A stretch of 64,000 nucleotides of DNA from Saccharothrix ecbatanensis (GTDB lineage Bacteria > Actinomycetota > Actinomycetes > Mycobacteriales > Pseudonocardiaceae): positions 6,200,001 to 6,264,000 of the forward strand of contig NZ_JACHMO010000001.1 of assembly GCF_014205015.1 (NCBI RefSeq). Direction: 5' to 3'. Below, one piece after another: positions 1 through 8,826 of this stretch (within the stretch, counting starts at the first letter, position 1; every line of letters begins with the position of its first letter). Position numbers and translations under genes: made by a program. A model generated the notes under the pieces. That model did no database searches. It saw only the letters and a list, made by a program, of their open reading frames with translations, and was not told the DNA's origin.

Positions 1-516
1 GCCGTCCAGGTAGACGCCGACCTCCTCGCCCAGTTGGTCCCACGCTTCCTGCGCGGTGCCCGCGGGCGGGAAACCGGACTTGTTGGCGCTGGACACGGCC
101 ATCGGGCCGACGTCGCGGAGCAGTTCGAGGGCGACCGGGTGCAGCGGCATCCGGAGCATCACCGTGCCGCGGGTGTGACCGAGGTCCCACGCCAGCGACG
201 GCGCGTGCGGCAGGACGAGGGACAGCCCGCCGGGCCAGAACGCCTCGATCAGCGCGCGGGCCTGCCTGGGGACGCTGAGGACCAGACCGTCGATGGTGGT
301 CCACGAGCCGACCAGCACCGGTACCGGCATGTCCGGACCGCGACCCTTGGCTTCCAGCAGGCCGCGGACGGCGGACGCGTCGAACGCGTCGCAGCCGATG
401 CCGTAGACCGTGTCGGTGGGGAGGACCACGAGGCGCCCGGAGCGCACCGCGCTCGCGGCGGCGGAGAGGCCTGCCGCCCGGTCAGCCTGGACGCTGCAAT
501 CGTAGACCGTGCTCAC
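1..516 (-). CDS. tsaC: L-threonylcarbamoyladenylate synthase (TsaC/Sua5 family), 3' end beyond window
   Basis: The enzyme makes threonylcarbamoyl-AMP from threonine, bicarbonate and ATP, the first step of the t6A37 modification of ANN-decoding tRNAs in the cytoplasm. The translation starts at a GTG (514-516) with MSTVYDCS and shows the family hallmarks: VVLPTDTVYGIG near residues 30-40, then KGRGPDMPVPVLVG, and SSANKSGFPPAG near the left edge. The frame stays open to base 1, so the C-terminus lies outside the window. It belongs to the conserved actinobacterial prfA-prmC-tsaC order, although here VapBC and two other genes separate it from prmC. The start is chosen because it gives the canonical N-terminus; no strong ribosome-binding site is visible. 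Confidence 0.9.
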   Translation of the reverse strand, partial: MSTVYDCSVQADRAAGLSAAASAVRSGRLVVLPTDTVYGIGCDAFDASAVRGLLEAKGRGPDMPVPVLVGSWTTIDGLVLSVPRQARALIEAFWPGGLSLVLPHAPSLAWDLGHTRGTVMLRMPLHPVALELLRDVGPMAVSSANKSGFPPAGTAQEAWDQLGEEVGVYLDG

Positions 517-571
517 CTTGCTGATCCAAGCACAGCGCGGTGGGGCGCAGCGGCGGAGGGCGCGGTGTAGG

Positions 572-1225
572 TCACGAACCGGGGCGGCGGAAGGCGGTTC
601 CCGCGGCTGACCGCTCGTCCACGGCCCATTGCCGCTTGCGGTGCGCCATCACGAAGCCGAACACCAGTCCCCCGCCGACCAGCACGCCACCGGCGGTGAC
701 GGCCGCGCTGCCCACCACGCTGCCGACGAACGGCAGGACGAGGACCGCGAGGCCCACGATCGCGGCCGTCCACACGTCCGGTTCGACCCAGCGCCACCGT
801 TGCGCGCGGTCCAGTCGGTGGTGCAGGTCGGTGGCGAACGCGATCAGCTGCGGGTCCGGGCTCAGTGCGAGTATCTCGGTGGCGAGGGCGCGGCATTCGG
901 CTGCTTGACGGCGGTTCGTCACGGCGAGGGCGCCGTCCGGCGTGATGTCGCGGATCTCGGTGGTGCGGGCGGCGAGTGCGATGGCGAGGTGGGTGCGCAG
1001 GAGGTCGTCGGCTCGCGGGCTGCCGCCGTGGTCGAGTTCGCCGCGCACCACTCCGGCGGCGATGTGCGCTCCGTGGCCGTCGGAGAGGGCCGCGCTGATC
1101 GCGGCGAGTGAGCGGGTGAGGCGGCCGCGGTCGAGTTCGGCGAAACCGGCGAGCTCCACCGGTGCGATGCGGGTGGCGAGCCACTCGCGGTGGTCGGCCC
1201 ACTCGTTCGGCCCATTGACACGCAT
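572..1225 (-). CDS. Hypothetical protein with two C-terminal membrane segments
   Basis: This is a 217-residue protein of no family I recognise. The first ~145 residues are charged, probably helical and soluble; they include an Ala/Arg-rich stretch and TEILALSPDPQLIAFATDLHHRLDR. Two hydrophobic segments follow, near residues 152-170 and 172-192, with a short basic tail (HRKRQW). A small cytoplasmic-domain membrane protein is the simplest reading. It is divergent from the gene starting at 1,300, leaving a ~75 bp shared upstream region. Codon use matches its neighbours, so there is no sign of recent transfer. Function is unknown. Confidence 0.7.
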   Translation of the reverse strand: MRVNGPNEWADHREWLATRIAPVELAGFAELDRGRLTRSLAAISAALSDGHGAHIAAGVVRGELDHGGSPRADDLLRTHLAIALAARTTEIRDITPDGALAVTNRRQAAECRALATEILALSPDPQLIAFATDLHHRLDRAQRWRWVEPDVWTAAIVGLAVLVLPFVGSVVGSAAVTAGGVLVGGGLVFGFVMAHRKRQWAVDERSAAGTAFRRPGS

Positions 1226-1299
1226 TGCCGACTCTCCGATTTACTCATCGGGCTGGAAATCGCCTCCAGGTTATCCCGTCACCCGGGGGAAAGGACGAG

Positions 1300-1974
1300 A
1301 TGGCGAATCCGCGGAAACCCGGCCGAAGGCAGGTCGCGGCCCTTCCCCTGGCGTTGTCGATCACCGCGGTCTACCTGGTGGTCGGCGGCGCGGCGGGCAC
1401 GCTGGCGCTGCAGGCGAAGTCCTCCGCACCCGTGCCGATCCCGTCCACCTCGTCGTCCCCGCTCCCTCGGATCACCACCACCACGCCCCCGGCCCCACCT
1501 GCCGCCGTGCCCACGTCCAGCACGCCCCCGGCGCTACCGGCGGGATTTCGCCTGGTAGAGGCTCCAGGAGGGCTGACGACCGCAGTGCCCGAGGGCTGGA
1601 CGATCAACACCGGCACCGTGGCCACGACCCTCGTGGCGACCGATCCGACGAACCCCCGCCGTGAGATCCGCCTGGGCGGCGCGCCCGTCACCGACCCGTC
1701 GACGACCCTGCTCGCCCGCATCACGGCGGCGGCCGTCGAACGCGAACAGGAGCCCGGCCACACCAGGCTGGCGCTGGCGGAGACCCGGATCCGCGAATTC
1801 CCCGCCGTGCGATGGGATTTCGAGGAGATCGTGGACGGCGTCGCCGAACGGGTGGCCGTCGCGTACTGGGAAACGGGCGGAATCGAGTACGTGGTCTACG
1901 CCGCCCGACCGGCCGAAGAGTGGCCGAAAACCCAATCCGACCTGAAAGTGCTCACCGACAACGCCCGCCCCTGA
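1300..1974 (+). CDS. Membrane-anchored protein with extracytoplasmic C-terminal domain
   Basis: A 224-residue protein starts at the ATG preceded by a good ribosome-binding site (GGGGAAAGGACGAG); an upstream in-frame ATG at 1,225 lacks one. Residues ~1-15 are basic, ~16-38 form a single hydrophobic segment, and a Pro/Thr/Ser-rich linker (~40-85) leads to a folded C-terminal domain of ~135 residues beginning FRLVEAPGGLTTAVPEGW. This architecture resembles the extracytoplasmic sensor or substrate-binding tails seen on some actinobacterial kinases and lipoproteins, but no kinase domain is present and I assign no function. The gene ends 8 bp before the truncated prmC copy, on the opposite strand. 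Confidence 0.75.
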   Translation: MANPRKPGRRQVAALPLALSITAVYLVVGGAAGTLALQAKSSAPVPIPSTSSSPLPRITTTTPPAPPAAVPTSSTPPALPAGFRLVEAPGGLTTAVPEGWTINTGTVATTLVATDPTNPRREIRLGGAPVTDPSTTLLARITAAAVEREQEPGHTRLALAETRIREFPAVRWDFEEIVDGVAERVAVAYWETGGIEYVVYAARPAEEWPKTQSDLKVLTDNARP

Positions 1975-1981
1975 TCGGGTC

Positions 1982-2230
1982 TCACGTACGGCGGGCGGTG
2001 GCGAAGCGTGGTCGGCCGGCCAGGTCCTGATGGTCGGCCACCTCCGGCGGGACCTCGGTCGCGTCCGGCACGTACGGCGGGTTGCACAGCACCAGGTCCA
2101 CCCGACCGTCCAGATCGGACAGCACGTCCGGCGCGGTCACGTCACCGGAGTGCAGCGTGATCGGAGTGTCGCCGGCGGCGCTGCGGGCTTCGGCGTTGCG
2201 ACGCGCCCACGCCAGCGCCACCGGGTCGCG
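1982..2230 (-). pseudogene. Truncated, internally deleted copy of prmC
   Basis: This segment is nearly identical to the 3' half of the intact prmC at 3,006-3,437; I see about three mismatches by eye. It lacks 183 bp (61 codons, in frame) that the intact gene carries between two copies of TGGTCGGCCAC (3,055-3,065 and 3,238-3,248). The copy keeps the NPPY catalytic motif and the normal TGA stop but has no N-terminal domain, so it cannot be a working methyltransferase. The deletion looks like recombination between those 11-bp direct repeats. It abuts the stop codon of vapC, so the toxin-antitoxin pair sits between the two prmC copies. Confidence 0.9.
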
Positions 2231-2233
2231 GGC

Positions 2234-2659
2234 TCAGAGCGGGTTGACCCACTTCAGTTTGGGGAATCTCGCGAAATCCGTGTCGTTGGAGTGCATCTCA
2301 CCGTCGTGCTCGATGGCGTACGCGGCCAACTGGACGTCGGTGGTGAGGTTTCCGGCGGTGCCGATGTCCAAGAGGAGCCCGAGTGCGATGTCGAGGTGAT
2401 CAGTGCCCGGAGTCAGGAGGTCGACGTTGGGCTGGGCGAGCCAGTCGTGCACGTAGTCGATGGCGGCGTCGACCGGCAGGGGTGAATCGAAGAGTCGTGC
2501 GTTGGTGGAAATCCGCAGGAAGCCGAACAGCGCGGGTGGGGCCAAGCCCACCCGCACGTCGCTGTTGATAGTCCGTTCCCACCACGCGTGGGCGCGGCCG
2601 TGCTGTGGGAAGCCTGAGATCACCGCGTAGAGCAGCAAGTTGACGTCGGGAATGATCAC
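2234..2659 (-). CDS. vapC: VapC-type PIN-domain ribonuclease toxin
   Basis: A 141-residue PIN-domain protein, a predicted Mg-dependent RNase that acts as the toxin of a type II toxin-antitoxin pair. The N-terminal MIIPDVNLLLYA supplies the first acidic residue; Glu/Asp residues follow in the middle, and TTDVQLAAYAIEHDGEMHSNDTDFARF carries the C-terminal acidic cluster typical of VapC (DVQLAA... NDTDF). Its ATG overlaps the TGA of the upstream antitoxin gene (ATGA), implying translational coupling. The insertion between two prmC copies suggests that the pair arrived by horizontal transfer. RNA substrate is not predictable. Confidence 0.9.
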   Translation of the reverse strand: MIIPDVNLLLYAVISGFPQHGRAHAWWERTINSDVRVGLAPPALFGFLRISTNARLFDSPLPVDAAIDYVHDWLAQPNVDLLTPGTDHLDIALGLLLDIGTAGNLTTDVQLAAYAIEHDGEMHSNDTDFARFPKLKWVNPL

Positions 2660-2916
2660 TGGGTGCGCTGCGCCTTGCCGATGACCGCTTCGTCCTCCAA
2701 CTCGTCGGCCAGCCGGTTGAAGCCGGCGGGGTCGAATCCCGGCCGCACGGCGGATTGATGCGGCACAAGGCGGTATGACTCGTGCCGTGTGACGCGTGGT
2801 GCCAGAGCCTGGCGCAGGGCGTCATTGACGACCTGCTTCATCGGGCGGCGCTCGCGGTGGACGGCCTCGTCCAGCAAACGTGCGACGTCATCGTCGAGTG
2901 TCAAAGTCGTCCGCAT
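2656..2916 (-). CDS. vapB: VapB-type antitoxin
   Basis: An 86-residue antitoxin. The N-terminus MRTTLTLDDDVARLLDEAVHRE resembles a ribbon-helix-helix DNA-binding domain, and the C-terminal half (residues ~45-86) is the kind of extended segment that wraps a PIN toxin. It overlaps vapC by 4 bp and is the first gene of the pair. The start ATG (2,914-2,916) gives the canonical RHH N-terminus; a longer open frame upstream runs into prmC-like DNA and is not favoured. A perfect 10-bp palindrome 5 bp upstream of the start is a likely autoregulatory site. Confidence 0.85.
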   Translation of the reverse strand: MRTTLTLDDDVARLLDEAVHRERRPMKQVVNDALRQALAPRVTRHESYRLVPHQSAVRPGFDPAGFNRLADELEDEAVIGKAQRTQ

Positions 2917-2921
2917 GAAGA

Positions 2922-2931
2922 CATCATGATG
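2922..2931. promoter_or_regulatory. Palindrome upstream of vapB, possible operator
   Basis: CATCATGATG is a perfect 10-bp palindrome just upstream of the vapB start. VapB-type proteins usually repress their own operon by binding such sites. The assignment as an operator is inferred from position only. Confidence 0.45.
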
Positions 2932-3005
2932 CTTCACAATGAAGGCGTCAAGATGCCTAACGGGTGCGACTGGCCCGACCTCGCCGGTGTTCGACGGGAG
3001 CCCGA

Positions 3006-3869
3006 TCACGTACGGCGGGCGGTGGCGAAGCGTGGTCGGCCGGCCAGGTCCTGGTGGTCGGCCACGTCGGTCAGGACGCGGCGGGAGGCCAGCAGGGCGG
3101 GGACCGACTCGCCCTGGGTGTCGTCGTGCTCGATCGCCACATGGCCACCCGGCTTGAGCAGGCGCGCGGCCAGGGTCACCACGTGCCGGATCACGTCCAG
3201 GCCGTCCGGGCCGCCGAAGACCGCCTGACGGGGGTCGTGGTCGGCCACCTCCGGCGGGACCTCGGTCGCGTCCGGCACGTACGGCGGGTTGCACAGCACC
3301 AGGTCCACCCGACCGTCCAGATCGGACAGCACGTCCGGCGCGGTCACGTCACCGGAGTGCAGCGTGATCGGGGTGTCGCCGGCGGCGCTGCGGGCTTCGG
3401 CGTTGCGACGCGCCCACGCCAGCGCCGCCGGGTCGCGTTCGACCGCGTGCACGGTCGCGCGGGGCAGTCGATGTGCCGCGGCGAGTGCCAAGGCGCCGGA
3501 ACCCGTGCAGAGGTCCACGACAGACAAATCGGCCTTGTTGTCCACTGTGGACAGTGCCCATTCGAGCATCAGCTCGGTCTCCGGGCGTGGGATGAACACG
3601 CCCGGACCGACTTCGAGGTCCACTCCGCCCAGGTGCGACGTGCCGGTGATGTGCTGCAACGGGATGCGGCTAGTGCGCTGCAACACGACCTTGTGCAGCG
3701 CCTCCACCACCGGCGGGTCGACCAACGGGATCAGCGGCAGGCGCGAGCGCTCGACGCCGAGCACGTGAGCCGCCAGGAACTCGGCGTCCACCCGCGGACT
3801 GTCCACACCCGCCGCGGCCAGCATGCGTTCCGCTTCGAGAATGGCCAGCCGCAGCGGGTGTCGGGTCAT
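3006..3869 (-). CDS. prmC: Peptide chain release factor N5-glutamine methyltransferase
   Basis: PrmC methylates the Gln of the GGQ loop of release factors using S-adenosylmethionine. The 287-residue protein has the N-terminal helical PrmC domain (MTRHPLRLAILEAERMLAAAGVDSPR), the PRPETE motif, the SAM-binding loop DLCTGSGALALA near residue 120 and the catalytic NPPYVPDATEVP. Length is normal for the family. It lies downstream of prfA in the usual actinobacterial order, with lpdA and a hydrolase gene between. A partial duplicate lies ~0.8 kb further on, beyond the VapBC pair. The start is the ATG giving the standard N-terminus. Confidence 0.95.
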   Translation of the reverse strand: MTRHPLRLAILEAERMLAAAGVDSPRVDAEFLAAHVLGVERSRLPLIPLVDPPVVEALHKVVLQRTSRIPLQHITGTSHLGGVDLEVGPGVFIPRPETELMLEWALSTVDNKADLSVVDLCTGSGALALAAAHRLPRATVHAVERDPAALAWARRNAEARSAAGDTPITLHSGDVTAPDVLSDLDGRVDLVLCNPPYVPDATEVPPEVADHDPRQAVFGGPDGLDVIRHVVTLAARLLKPGGHVAIEHDDTQGESVPALLASRRVLTDVADHQDLAGRPRFATARRT

Positions 3870-3889
3870 GGGCAGAGGATAGACACAGC

Positions 3890-5275
3890 TCAGAAGTTGA
3901 TCATGTGCCCGGCCAGGCCGTGCACCGCTTCCTTGACCGCCTCGCCCAACGTCGGGTGCGCGTGGACGTTCCGCGCCACCTCGTGCACGGTCAGGTCCCA
4001 CTGCTGCGCCAACGTCAGCTCCGGCAGCAGCTCGGTCACGTCCGGCCCGATCAGGTGACCGCCGAGCAGCTCGCCGTACTTCGCGTCGCTGATCAGCTTC
4101 ACGAAGCCGGCCGAGTCGCCGATGCCGTGCGCCTTGCCGTTCGCGGTGAACGGGAACTTCGCCACCTTGACGTCGAAGCCCTTCTCACGGGCCTGCGCCT
4201 CGGTCCACCCGAACGACGCGATCTGCGGCTGGCAGTACGTCGCCCGCGGGATCATCACGTAGTCCAGCTCCATGGTCTCCGCGTCCGCGATGGTCTCGGC
4301 GGCGATGACGCCCATGGACTCGGCGGCGTGCGCGAGCATCAGCTTCGCGGTCACGTCGCCGATGGCGAAGATGTTCGGCACGTTCGTGCGGCAGCGGCCG
4401 TCGACGGCGATCGCACCGCGTTCCGTGAGCTGCACGCCGGTGTTCTCCAGCCCGTAGCCCTCGACCCGCGGCTGGAAGCCGATGGCCTGCATGACCTTGT
4501 CCGCCTCCAGCACCTCCTGCGCGCCGTCCTTGGACACCGTGACGCGCACGCGGGGGCCGGAGTCGTCGATGGACTCGACCCGCGTGGACGTCCGCACGTC
4601 GATCCCGAGGCGCTTGTACCGCTTGGCCAGCTCGGCCGACACCTCGGCGTCCTCCAGCGGCACCACCCGGTCCAGGAACTCGACCATGGTGACCTTGACG
4701 CCGTAGTTGTGCAGCACGTACGCGAACTCGACGCCGATGGCGCCCGCACCCGCGATGACGATGCTCTCCGGCAGGTCCTCCGACATGATCTGCTCTTCGT
4801 ACGTCACCACCCGGTCGGACAGCTTCGTCCCGGGGAGGAGTCGCGTCGTCGCGCCGGCCGCGATGATCGCGGAACCGAACGTGATGGTCTCGTCACCCAC
4901 CTGGAGGGTGTTGGCGTCGACGAACGACCCCCGGCCGTTGTACTCCGTGATGCCGTTCTTCTTCATCAGGAAGTGCACGCCCTTGACGCGCCCGTCCGCG
5001 ACCTTCCGGCTGCGCTGGAACGCGACGCCGTAGTCGAACTTCACCGTGCCGTCGACCTGGATGCCGTAGGTCTTCTGCTCGTGCGTGAAGAGGTGCGCAA
5101 GCTCCGCGTTGCGCAGGAGCGCCTTCGACGGGATGCAGCCCACGTTCAGGCAGACCCCGCCCCAGTAACGCTCCTCGATGATCGCCGTCTTCAGGCCCAG
5201 CTGGGCCGAGCGGATCGCGGCGACGTACCCGCCTGGCCCCGCACCGAGGACCACGACGTCAAAGTGTGCGCTCAT
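3890..5275 (-). CDS. lpdA: Dihydrolipoyl dehydrogenase (E3)
   Basis: A 461-residue FAD-dependent pyridine nucleotide-disulfide oxidoreductase that reoxidises dihydrolipoamide with NAD+ in the pyruvate and 2-oxoglutarate dehydrogenase complexes. Seen in order: the FAD-binding [14 protein letters not shown], the redox-active disulfide [13 protein letters not shown] near residues 37-49, the NAD-binding [10 protein letters not shown], the second FAD motif FAIGDVT, and the C-terminal [13 protein letters not shown] with the His-Glu pair. All catalytic residues are present and length is normal. The ATG at 5,273-5,275 is chosen because it gives [13 protein letters not shown]; a longer in-frame extension is not family-like. 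It is separated by 10 bp from the hydrolase gene upstream. Confidence 0.95.
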   Translation of the reverse strand: MSAHFDVVVLGAGPGGYVAAIRSAQLGLKTAIIEERYWGGVCLNVGCIPSKALLRNAELAHLFTHEQKTYGIQVDGTVKFDYGVAFQRSRKVADGRVKGVHFLMKKNGITEYNGRGSFVDANTLQVGDETITFGSAIIAAGATTRLLPGTKLSDRVVTYEEQIMSEDLPESIVIAGAGAIGVEFAYVLHNYGVKVTMVEFLDRVVPLEDAEVSAELAKRYKRLGIDVRTSTRVESIDDSGPRVRVTVSKDGAQEVLEADKVMQAIGFQPRVEGYGLENTGVQLTERGAIAVDGRCRTNVPNIFAIGDVTAKLMLAHAAESMGVIAAETIADAETMELDYVMIPRATYCQPQIASFGWTEAQAREKGFDVKVAKFPFTANGKAHGIGDSAGFVKLISDAKYGELLGGHLIGPDVTELLPELTLAQQWDLTVHEVARNVHAHPTLGEAVKEAVHGLAGHMINF

Positions 5276-5285
5276 AAGCGACACA

Positions 5286-6494
5286 TTAGGTGCCCAGTTG
5301 GTCCGACAAGAACTCAACGGTGCGACGCCACGCGTCGGCCCTCGCGGCGGCCGTGGCGGCAGGCGTGCCGCCCATCGAGAACCGCACGCCGGGACCCGGG
5401 AGGACCACGTCCGTGGTCGGCCGGTGCGGCGGGCCCGCGATCAGGTGTCCTGCCTCGGGGTACACGACGTGCTCGTGCCGGTGCGGGTGCCCGTGCTCCT
5501 TCAGCCGGCGGAACGCGACCTCGCTCAGCTCCGCGCACGGCCACGACTCGTCCTGGCCGGATGAGAGCAGCAACACACCCCCGTTGATCCGCTCGACCGG
5601 GATCTCGGTGTCCTCGGGGATGCCGTCGGTGAGGTCGAACGCCAGCCGCAGCGGCACCGGGTCGCCGTCCACGACCCGGCGGCGCAGCTCGTGCGGGATC
5701 GAGTACGGCAGGTACGGCAGCGGCCTGCCCTCCCAGGTCCACGACGCGGCCTCGTGCTCCAGCTTCTGCAACAGCCGGCCGCCCGGTCCGATGCACTGCG
5801 TCACCACGCCGCTGCCGACCACGCTCACCACGGCCTTGACCTGGGGGAACGTCGCGCCGACCAGCAGCGCCAGCTCACCGCCGCGCGACCCGCCCGTGAC
5901 GCCGAGCTGCCCGGCCCGCGCGCCGAGCCAGTCCAGCGCGGTCCCGAGGTACTCCAGCGGGATCTCGATCAGGTCGTCGGGCACGCCGGGAGCGCCGAAG
6001 TGGGCGAGCGTGAGCGCGGTGAAGCCGTGGCCGGCGAGCAGTGCGGCGTCGAGCTCGTGCACACCGCCCTCGGAGCCGCTGAGCACCATGACGCCGGGAT
6101 GGATCTCGTCGTCGTCCGGCTCGAACAGCACGCCTACCAGGCCGTTCTCGGTGACCTCGGTCCGCCGGACGCCTTCGGGCACGGTGCGGCGGTCCACTTC
6201 GACCCGACCGACGCCGACCGCCTCGACGACCGTGTGCGGATGCGGCTTGCCCGGCGTCCGGTGCATCGACCAGAACAACCCCATCGGGTCAACGCCCGTG
6301 TAGGTGCCCTCGATCGGGGCGTGTCGCGTCAGGTCCACGACGCCACGCTCGTCCGCCAGGAACACCACCCACGAGCCGTGGTCACCGGTCGACGCGCGCA
6401 ACCCCACCCGCTGCCCCGGTGGCAGGTCGACCACCCGGACGTCCAGGGCGCTGTCGAGCGGGGCACTGCGCGGTGTCACCAGGATTTCGGCCAT
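5286..6494 (-). CDS. Acyl-CoA thioesterase / BAAT-type alpha/beta hydrolase
   Basis: A 402-residue protein like the acyl-CoA thioester hydrolase / bile acid-CoA:amino acid N-acyltransferase family. Residues ~1-125 form the beta-sandwich thioesterase N-terminal domain (including [15 protein letters not shown]), and ~130-402 an alpha/beta hydrolase of dienelactone-hydrolase type. The nucleophile elbow is GGSRGGE, the Asp lies in SSGQDESWP and the His in [11 protein letters not shown], so the triad is complete. It probably hydrolyses an acyl-CoA in the cytoplasm; the substrate is unknown. It sits tightly between prfA and lpdA on the same strand, which is not part of the usual conserved block. 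Confidence 0.8.
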   Translation of the reverse strand: MAEILVTPRSAPLDSALDVRVVDLPPGQRVGLRASTGDHGSWVVFLADERGVVDLTRHAPIEGTYTGVDPMGLFWSMHRTPGKPHPHTVVEAVGVGRVEVDRRTVPEGVRRTEVTENGLVGVLFEPDDDEIHPGVMVLSGSEGGVHELDAALLAGHGFTALTLAHFGAPGVPDDLIEIPLEYLGTALDWLGARAGQLGVTGGSRGGELALLVGATFPQVKAVVSVVGSGVVTQCIGPGGRLLQKLEHEAASWTWEGRPLPYLPYSIPHELRRRVVDGDPVPLRLAFDLTDGIPEDTEIPVERINGGVLLLSSGQDESWPCAELSEVAFRRLKEHGHPHRHEHVVYPEAGHLIAGPPHRPTTDVVLPGPGVRFSMGGTPAATAAARADAWRRTVEFLSDQLGT

Positions 6495-6514
6495 CGCGCG
6501 CCCCTCTCGTCGAC

Positions 6515-7570
6515 TTACCCCTCGGCGAGCCGATCCGCGCGGTCCGCCGCCGCCAACGCGTCGAGCACCGCGTCCAGATCGCCGTCGAGCACTTGATCCA
6601 GGTTATGCGCTTTGTACCCGACACGGTGATCGGAGATGCGTGACTCGGGGAAGTTGTACGTGCGTACCCGCTCGGACCGGTCGACCGTGCGGATCTGGAC
6701 GCGCCGGGCGTCCGACGCCTCCTGCTGCTGCTTCTCGTCGGCCAACGCGGTCAGCCGGGCCTTGAGCACCTGCATCGCGCGCGCCTTGTTCTGGAGCTGG
6801 CTGCGCTCGTTCTGGCAGGACACCACGATGTTGGTGGGCAGGTGCGTGATGCGGACCGCCGAGTCGGTCGTGTTGACGCTCTGGCCGCCCTTGCCGGACG
6901 AGCGGAACACGTCCACGCGCAGGTCGTTCTCGTCGATCTCGACCTCGACGTCCTCGGTCTCCGGGAACACCAGGACGCCGGCGGCGGACGTGTGGATGCG
7001 GCCCTGCGACTCCGTCACGGGGACGCGCTGCACGCGGTGCACGCCGCCCTCGTACTTCAGCCGGGACCACACGCCGTCCGGGGTGTCGACGCGGCTCTTG
7101 ATGGCCACCGTGACGTCCTTGTAACCGCCCAGGTCGGAATCCGTGCCGTCGAGGACTTCGGCCTTCCAGCCGTGGCGTTCGGCGTACCGCAGGTACATGC
7201 GCAGCAGGTCGCCCGCGAACAGGGCGGACTCCTCGCCGCCCTCACCGGACTTGATCTCCAGCACGACGTCCGCGTGGTCGTGCGGGTCGCGCGGGAGGAG
7301 GAGTTCGGTGAGCTTGGACTCCAGCGCCGGGACCGTCTTGGCCAGCTGCTCGGCCTCTTCGGCGAACACCGCGTCCTCGGCGGCCAGCTCACGGGCCGTC
7401 TCCAGGTCGGACTTCGCCTGCTCCAGCTCACGCGCCGTCTTCACGATCGGGGTCAGCTCGGCGTAGCGCTTGCCGAGTTTCCGCGCGCCCGCCTGGTCGG
7501 CGTGCACCGAGGGGTCGGCGAGCTTGGCTTCCAGCTCGGCGTGCTCGGCCAGCAGGGCGTCCAACGTCAC
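6515..7570 (-). CDS. prfA: Peptide chain release factor 1
   Basis: RF1 terminates translation at UAA and UAG. The 351-residue protein contains the coiled N-terminal domain 1, the domain around [18 protein letters not shown], a codon-recognition region, and the peptidyl-tRNA hydrolysis motif [15 protein letters not shown] with GGQ, followed by the conserved C-terminus [19 protein letters not shown]. The GTG at 7,568-7,570 is chosen as start: it gives [14 protein letters not shown], the usual N-terminus, whereas upstream codons read through an unrelated Arg/Ser-rich stretch. The 127 bp to rpmE include several GGTCGCT-type short repeats. The GGQ Gln is the target of PrmC encoded downstream. Confidence 0.95.
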   Translation of the reverse strand: MTLDALLAEHAELEAKLADPSVHADQAGARKLGKRYAELTPIVKTARELEQAKSDLETARELAAEDAVFAEEAEQLAKTVPALESKLTELLLPRDPHDHADVVLEIKSGEGGEESALFAGDLLRMYLRYAERHGWKAEVLDGTDSDLGGYKDVTVAIKSRVDTPDGVWSRLKYEGGVHRVQRVPVTESQGRIHTSAAGVLVFPETEDVEVEIDENDLRVDVFRSSGKGGQSVNTTDSAVRITHLPTNIVVSCQNERSQLQNKARAMQVLKARLTALADEKQQQEASDARRVQIRTVDRSERVRTYNFPESRISDHRVGYKAHNLDQVLDGDLDAVLDALAAADRADRLAEG

Positions 7571-7697
7571 GGTCTTGCTCCGGTCCTGGGTCCTGGGTCT
7601 GCGGTCGCTTCGGTCGCTGCGGTCGCTGCGGTCGTAGAGGAGTGCGGAGACGACAACGGCGTCCACCCGCGAATCGGGGTGGACGCCGTTCTGGCAG

Positions 7698-7913
7698 CTA
7701 CTTGGCGGCGCGCTTGCCGTAGCGGGCCTCGAAGCGCGCGACCCGACCACCGGTGTCGAGGATCTTCTGCTTGCCCGTGTAGAACGGGTGGCAGTTGGCG
7801 CAGATCTCGACGTGGATCGAGCCCGAAGTCTTGGTGCTGCGGGTGGCGAAGGTGTTGCCACAACCGCAGGTGACCTCGGTCGTCACGTACTCGGGGTGAA
7901 TGCCGGTCTTCAA
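7698..7913 (-). CDS. rpmE: 50S ribosomal protein L31 (zinc form)
   Basis: A 71-residue large-subunit protein. It starts [20 protein letters not shown] and has the four zinc-ligand cysteines of the C+ type (CGCG near residue 16 and CANC near residue 38). The C-terminus [12 protein letters not shown] is standard. A GA-rich ribosome-binding site (rc of TCGTCCCTTTCC, i.e. GGAAAGGGACGA) lies just upstream. It stands between rho and prfA as in other actinobacteria. Presence of the Cys motif implies it is the zinc-replete paralogue. Confidence 0.95.
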   Translation of the reverse strand: MKTGIHPEYVTTEVTCGCGNTFATRSTKTSGSIHVEICANCHPFYTGKQKILDTGGRVARFEARYGKRAAK

Positions 7914-8078
7914 CGTCTCGTCCCTTTCCTCGTTGGCCGCCGGGTCCTCGTTGCTGTTCTTCGAGGTGAACCGGAGCCGGACTCGACCCGACAGTGTGCC
8001 AGATCGGCTGTCTACCCCTGCAACGCGAGGTCACGGATCGTTGTTCCCCGTGGCCGGTGTCACAACCACTCACCGATC

Positions 8079-8567
8079 GTGGTCGACCATTTGGCGCTCC
8101 AGGTAACCGCTGGGCTACGGAGAGCAGTACCGGCGTTGCTTGGACGCCACACTTGGCGCGTGTTGTGCGCTGTCGGACGCCCGCTCCGGTTGACCGCGTG
8201 GCTGGCTGTGCCGTTCTTGTTCAGCAGTGCCGTGCTCGGTCTGACCGGGTTGGGCGGGTTGCTGCTGGGGGTTCCGGGGTCCATGGCCCTGTCGGGCCCC
8301 GTCTTCGGCGCGGGTGTCGCCGTGGGCATCGCGTTGTCGAACACGGTCGTGTGGACCGCCCGTTGGCAGCGCGTGTGGCTCCGGTGGCCTTACTTGGCGT
8401 CCGTGTTCGTGGGCGGTTTGCTGCTGGACGGCGTGCGTGTGCCCGTGGTGGCCGTCGTGTGCCTGGGCGTGCCGGTCACCGCCCTGCTGATCGCCGAGTA
8501 CTTCCTGGAGCGCCGCCGCACCGCCGCCCTCTCCAAAGCCGGCCTAACCCCCACCTCCCACTGCTGA
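8079..8567 (+). CDS. Hypothetical small membrane protein
   Basis: An open frame on the plus strand encodes about 160 residues with at least three strongly hydrophobic segments (LTAWLAVPFLFSSAVLGLTG, a Gly/Ala/Val-rich stretch, and VPVVAVVCLGVPVTALLIAEYF) and ends with an Arg-rich tail. Hydrophobicity pattern and codon bias support a real integral membrane protein. No family is recognised. The start is uncertain: GTG at 8,079 is used here, and another in-frame GTG at 8,160 is possible. It runs divergently from rpmE and convergently with rho, a common spot for lineage-specific small membrane genes. Confidence 0.55.
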   Translation: MVDHLALQVTAGLRRAVPALLGRHTWRVLCAVGRPLRLTAWLAVPFLFSSAVLGLTGLGGLLLGVPGSMALSGPVFGAGVAVGIALSNTVVWTARWQRVWLRWPYLASVFVGGLLLDGVRVPVVAVVCLGVPVTALLIAEYFLERRRTAALSKAGLTPTSHC

Positions 8568-8608
8568 CCCCCCGCGGTCACCCCCCGCGTGTCGAACACT
8601 CAGACCCC

Positions 8609-8768
8609 GTGAGTCCTACGTTCGCGACCCGTGAGTCCTACGTTCGCGTACCCCGAATTCAACGCTCAGAACAAGATCGTTTGTTCTGAGCGTTGAATTC
8701 GGGGGTCCTGAACGTAGGACACGGTGGTCCTGAAGGTACGACTCGCGCGTTCTGAACGTAGGACTCAC
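8609..8768. repeat. Nested inverted-repeat structure
   Basis: The centre is a perfect inverted repeat with 24-bp arms (8,651-8,674 and 8,681-8,704) and a 6-bp loop GATCGT; each arm contains GAATTCAACGCTCAGAACAA or its complement. Outside it, GTGAGTCCTACGTTC occurs twice on the left (8,609-8,623 and 8,631-8,645), and its complement GAACGTAGGACTCAC on the right (8,754-8,768), with shorter or degenerate right copies at 8,710-8,720 and 8,732-8,744. The structure lies between two convergent genes. It is not a simple terminator: the rho terminator is separate, at 8,778-8,808. I read it as a REP-like or other lineage-specific palindromic repeat. Confidence 0.85.
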
Positions 8769-8777
8769 GGGATGGGG

Positions 8778-8808
8778 AAGGCCCGCCCGGCGGTGCCGGA
8801 CGGGCCTT
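8778..8808 (-). terminator. Rho-independent terminator of rho
   Basis: AAGGCCCG (8,778-8,785) pairs with CGGGCCTT (8,801-8,808), with an additional CCGG/CCGG inner stem. It sits 19 bp past the rho stop codon. There is little T-tract, as is common in actinomycetes. Confidence 0.75.
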
Positions 8809-8826
8809 CGAGTGGTGCTGAGCGGG

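Noticed and set aside
7600..7640. Short GGTCGCT-type repeats before prfA
   Set aside because: Only three or four imperfect units; too short and simple to call a functional repeat or a CRISPR-like array.
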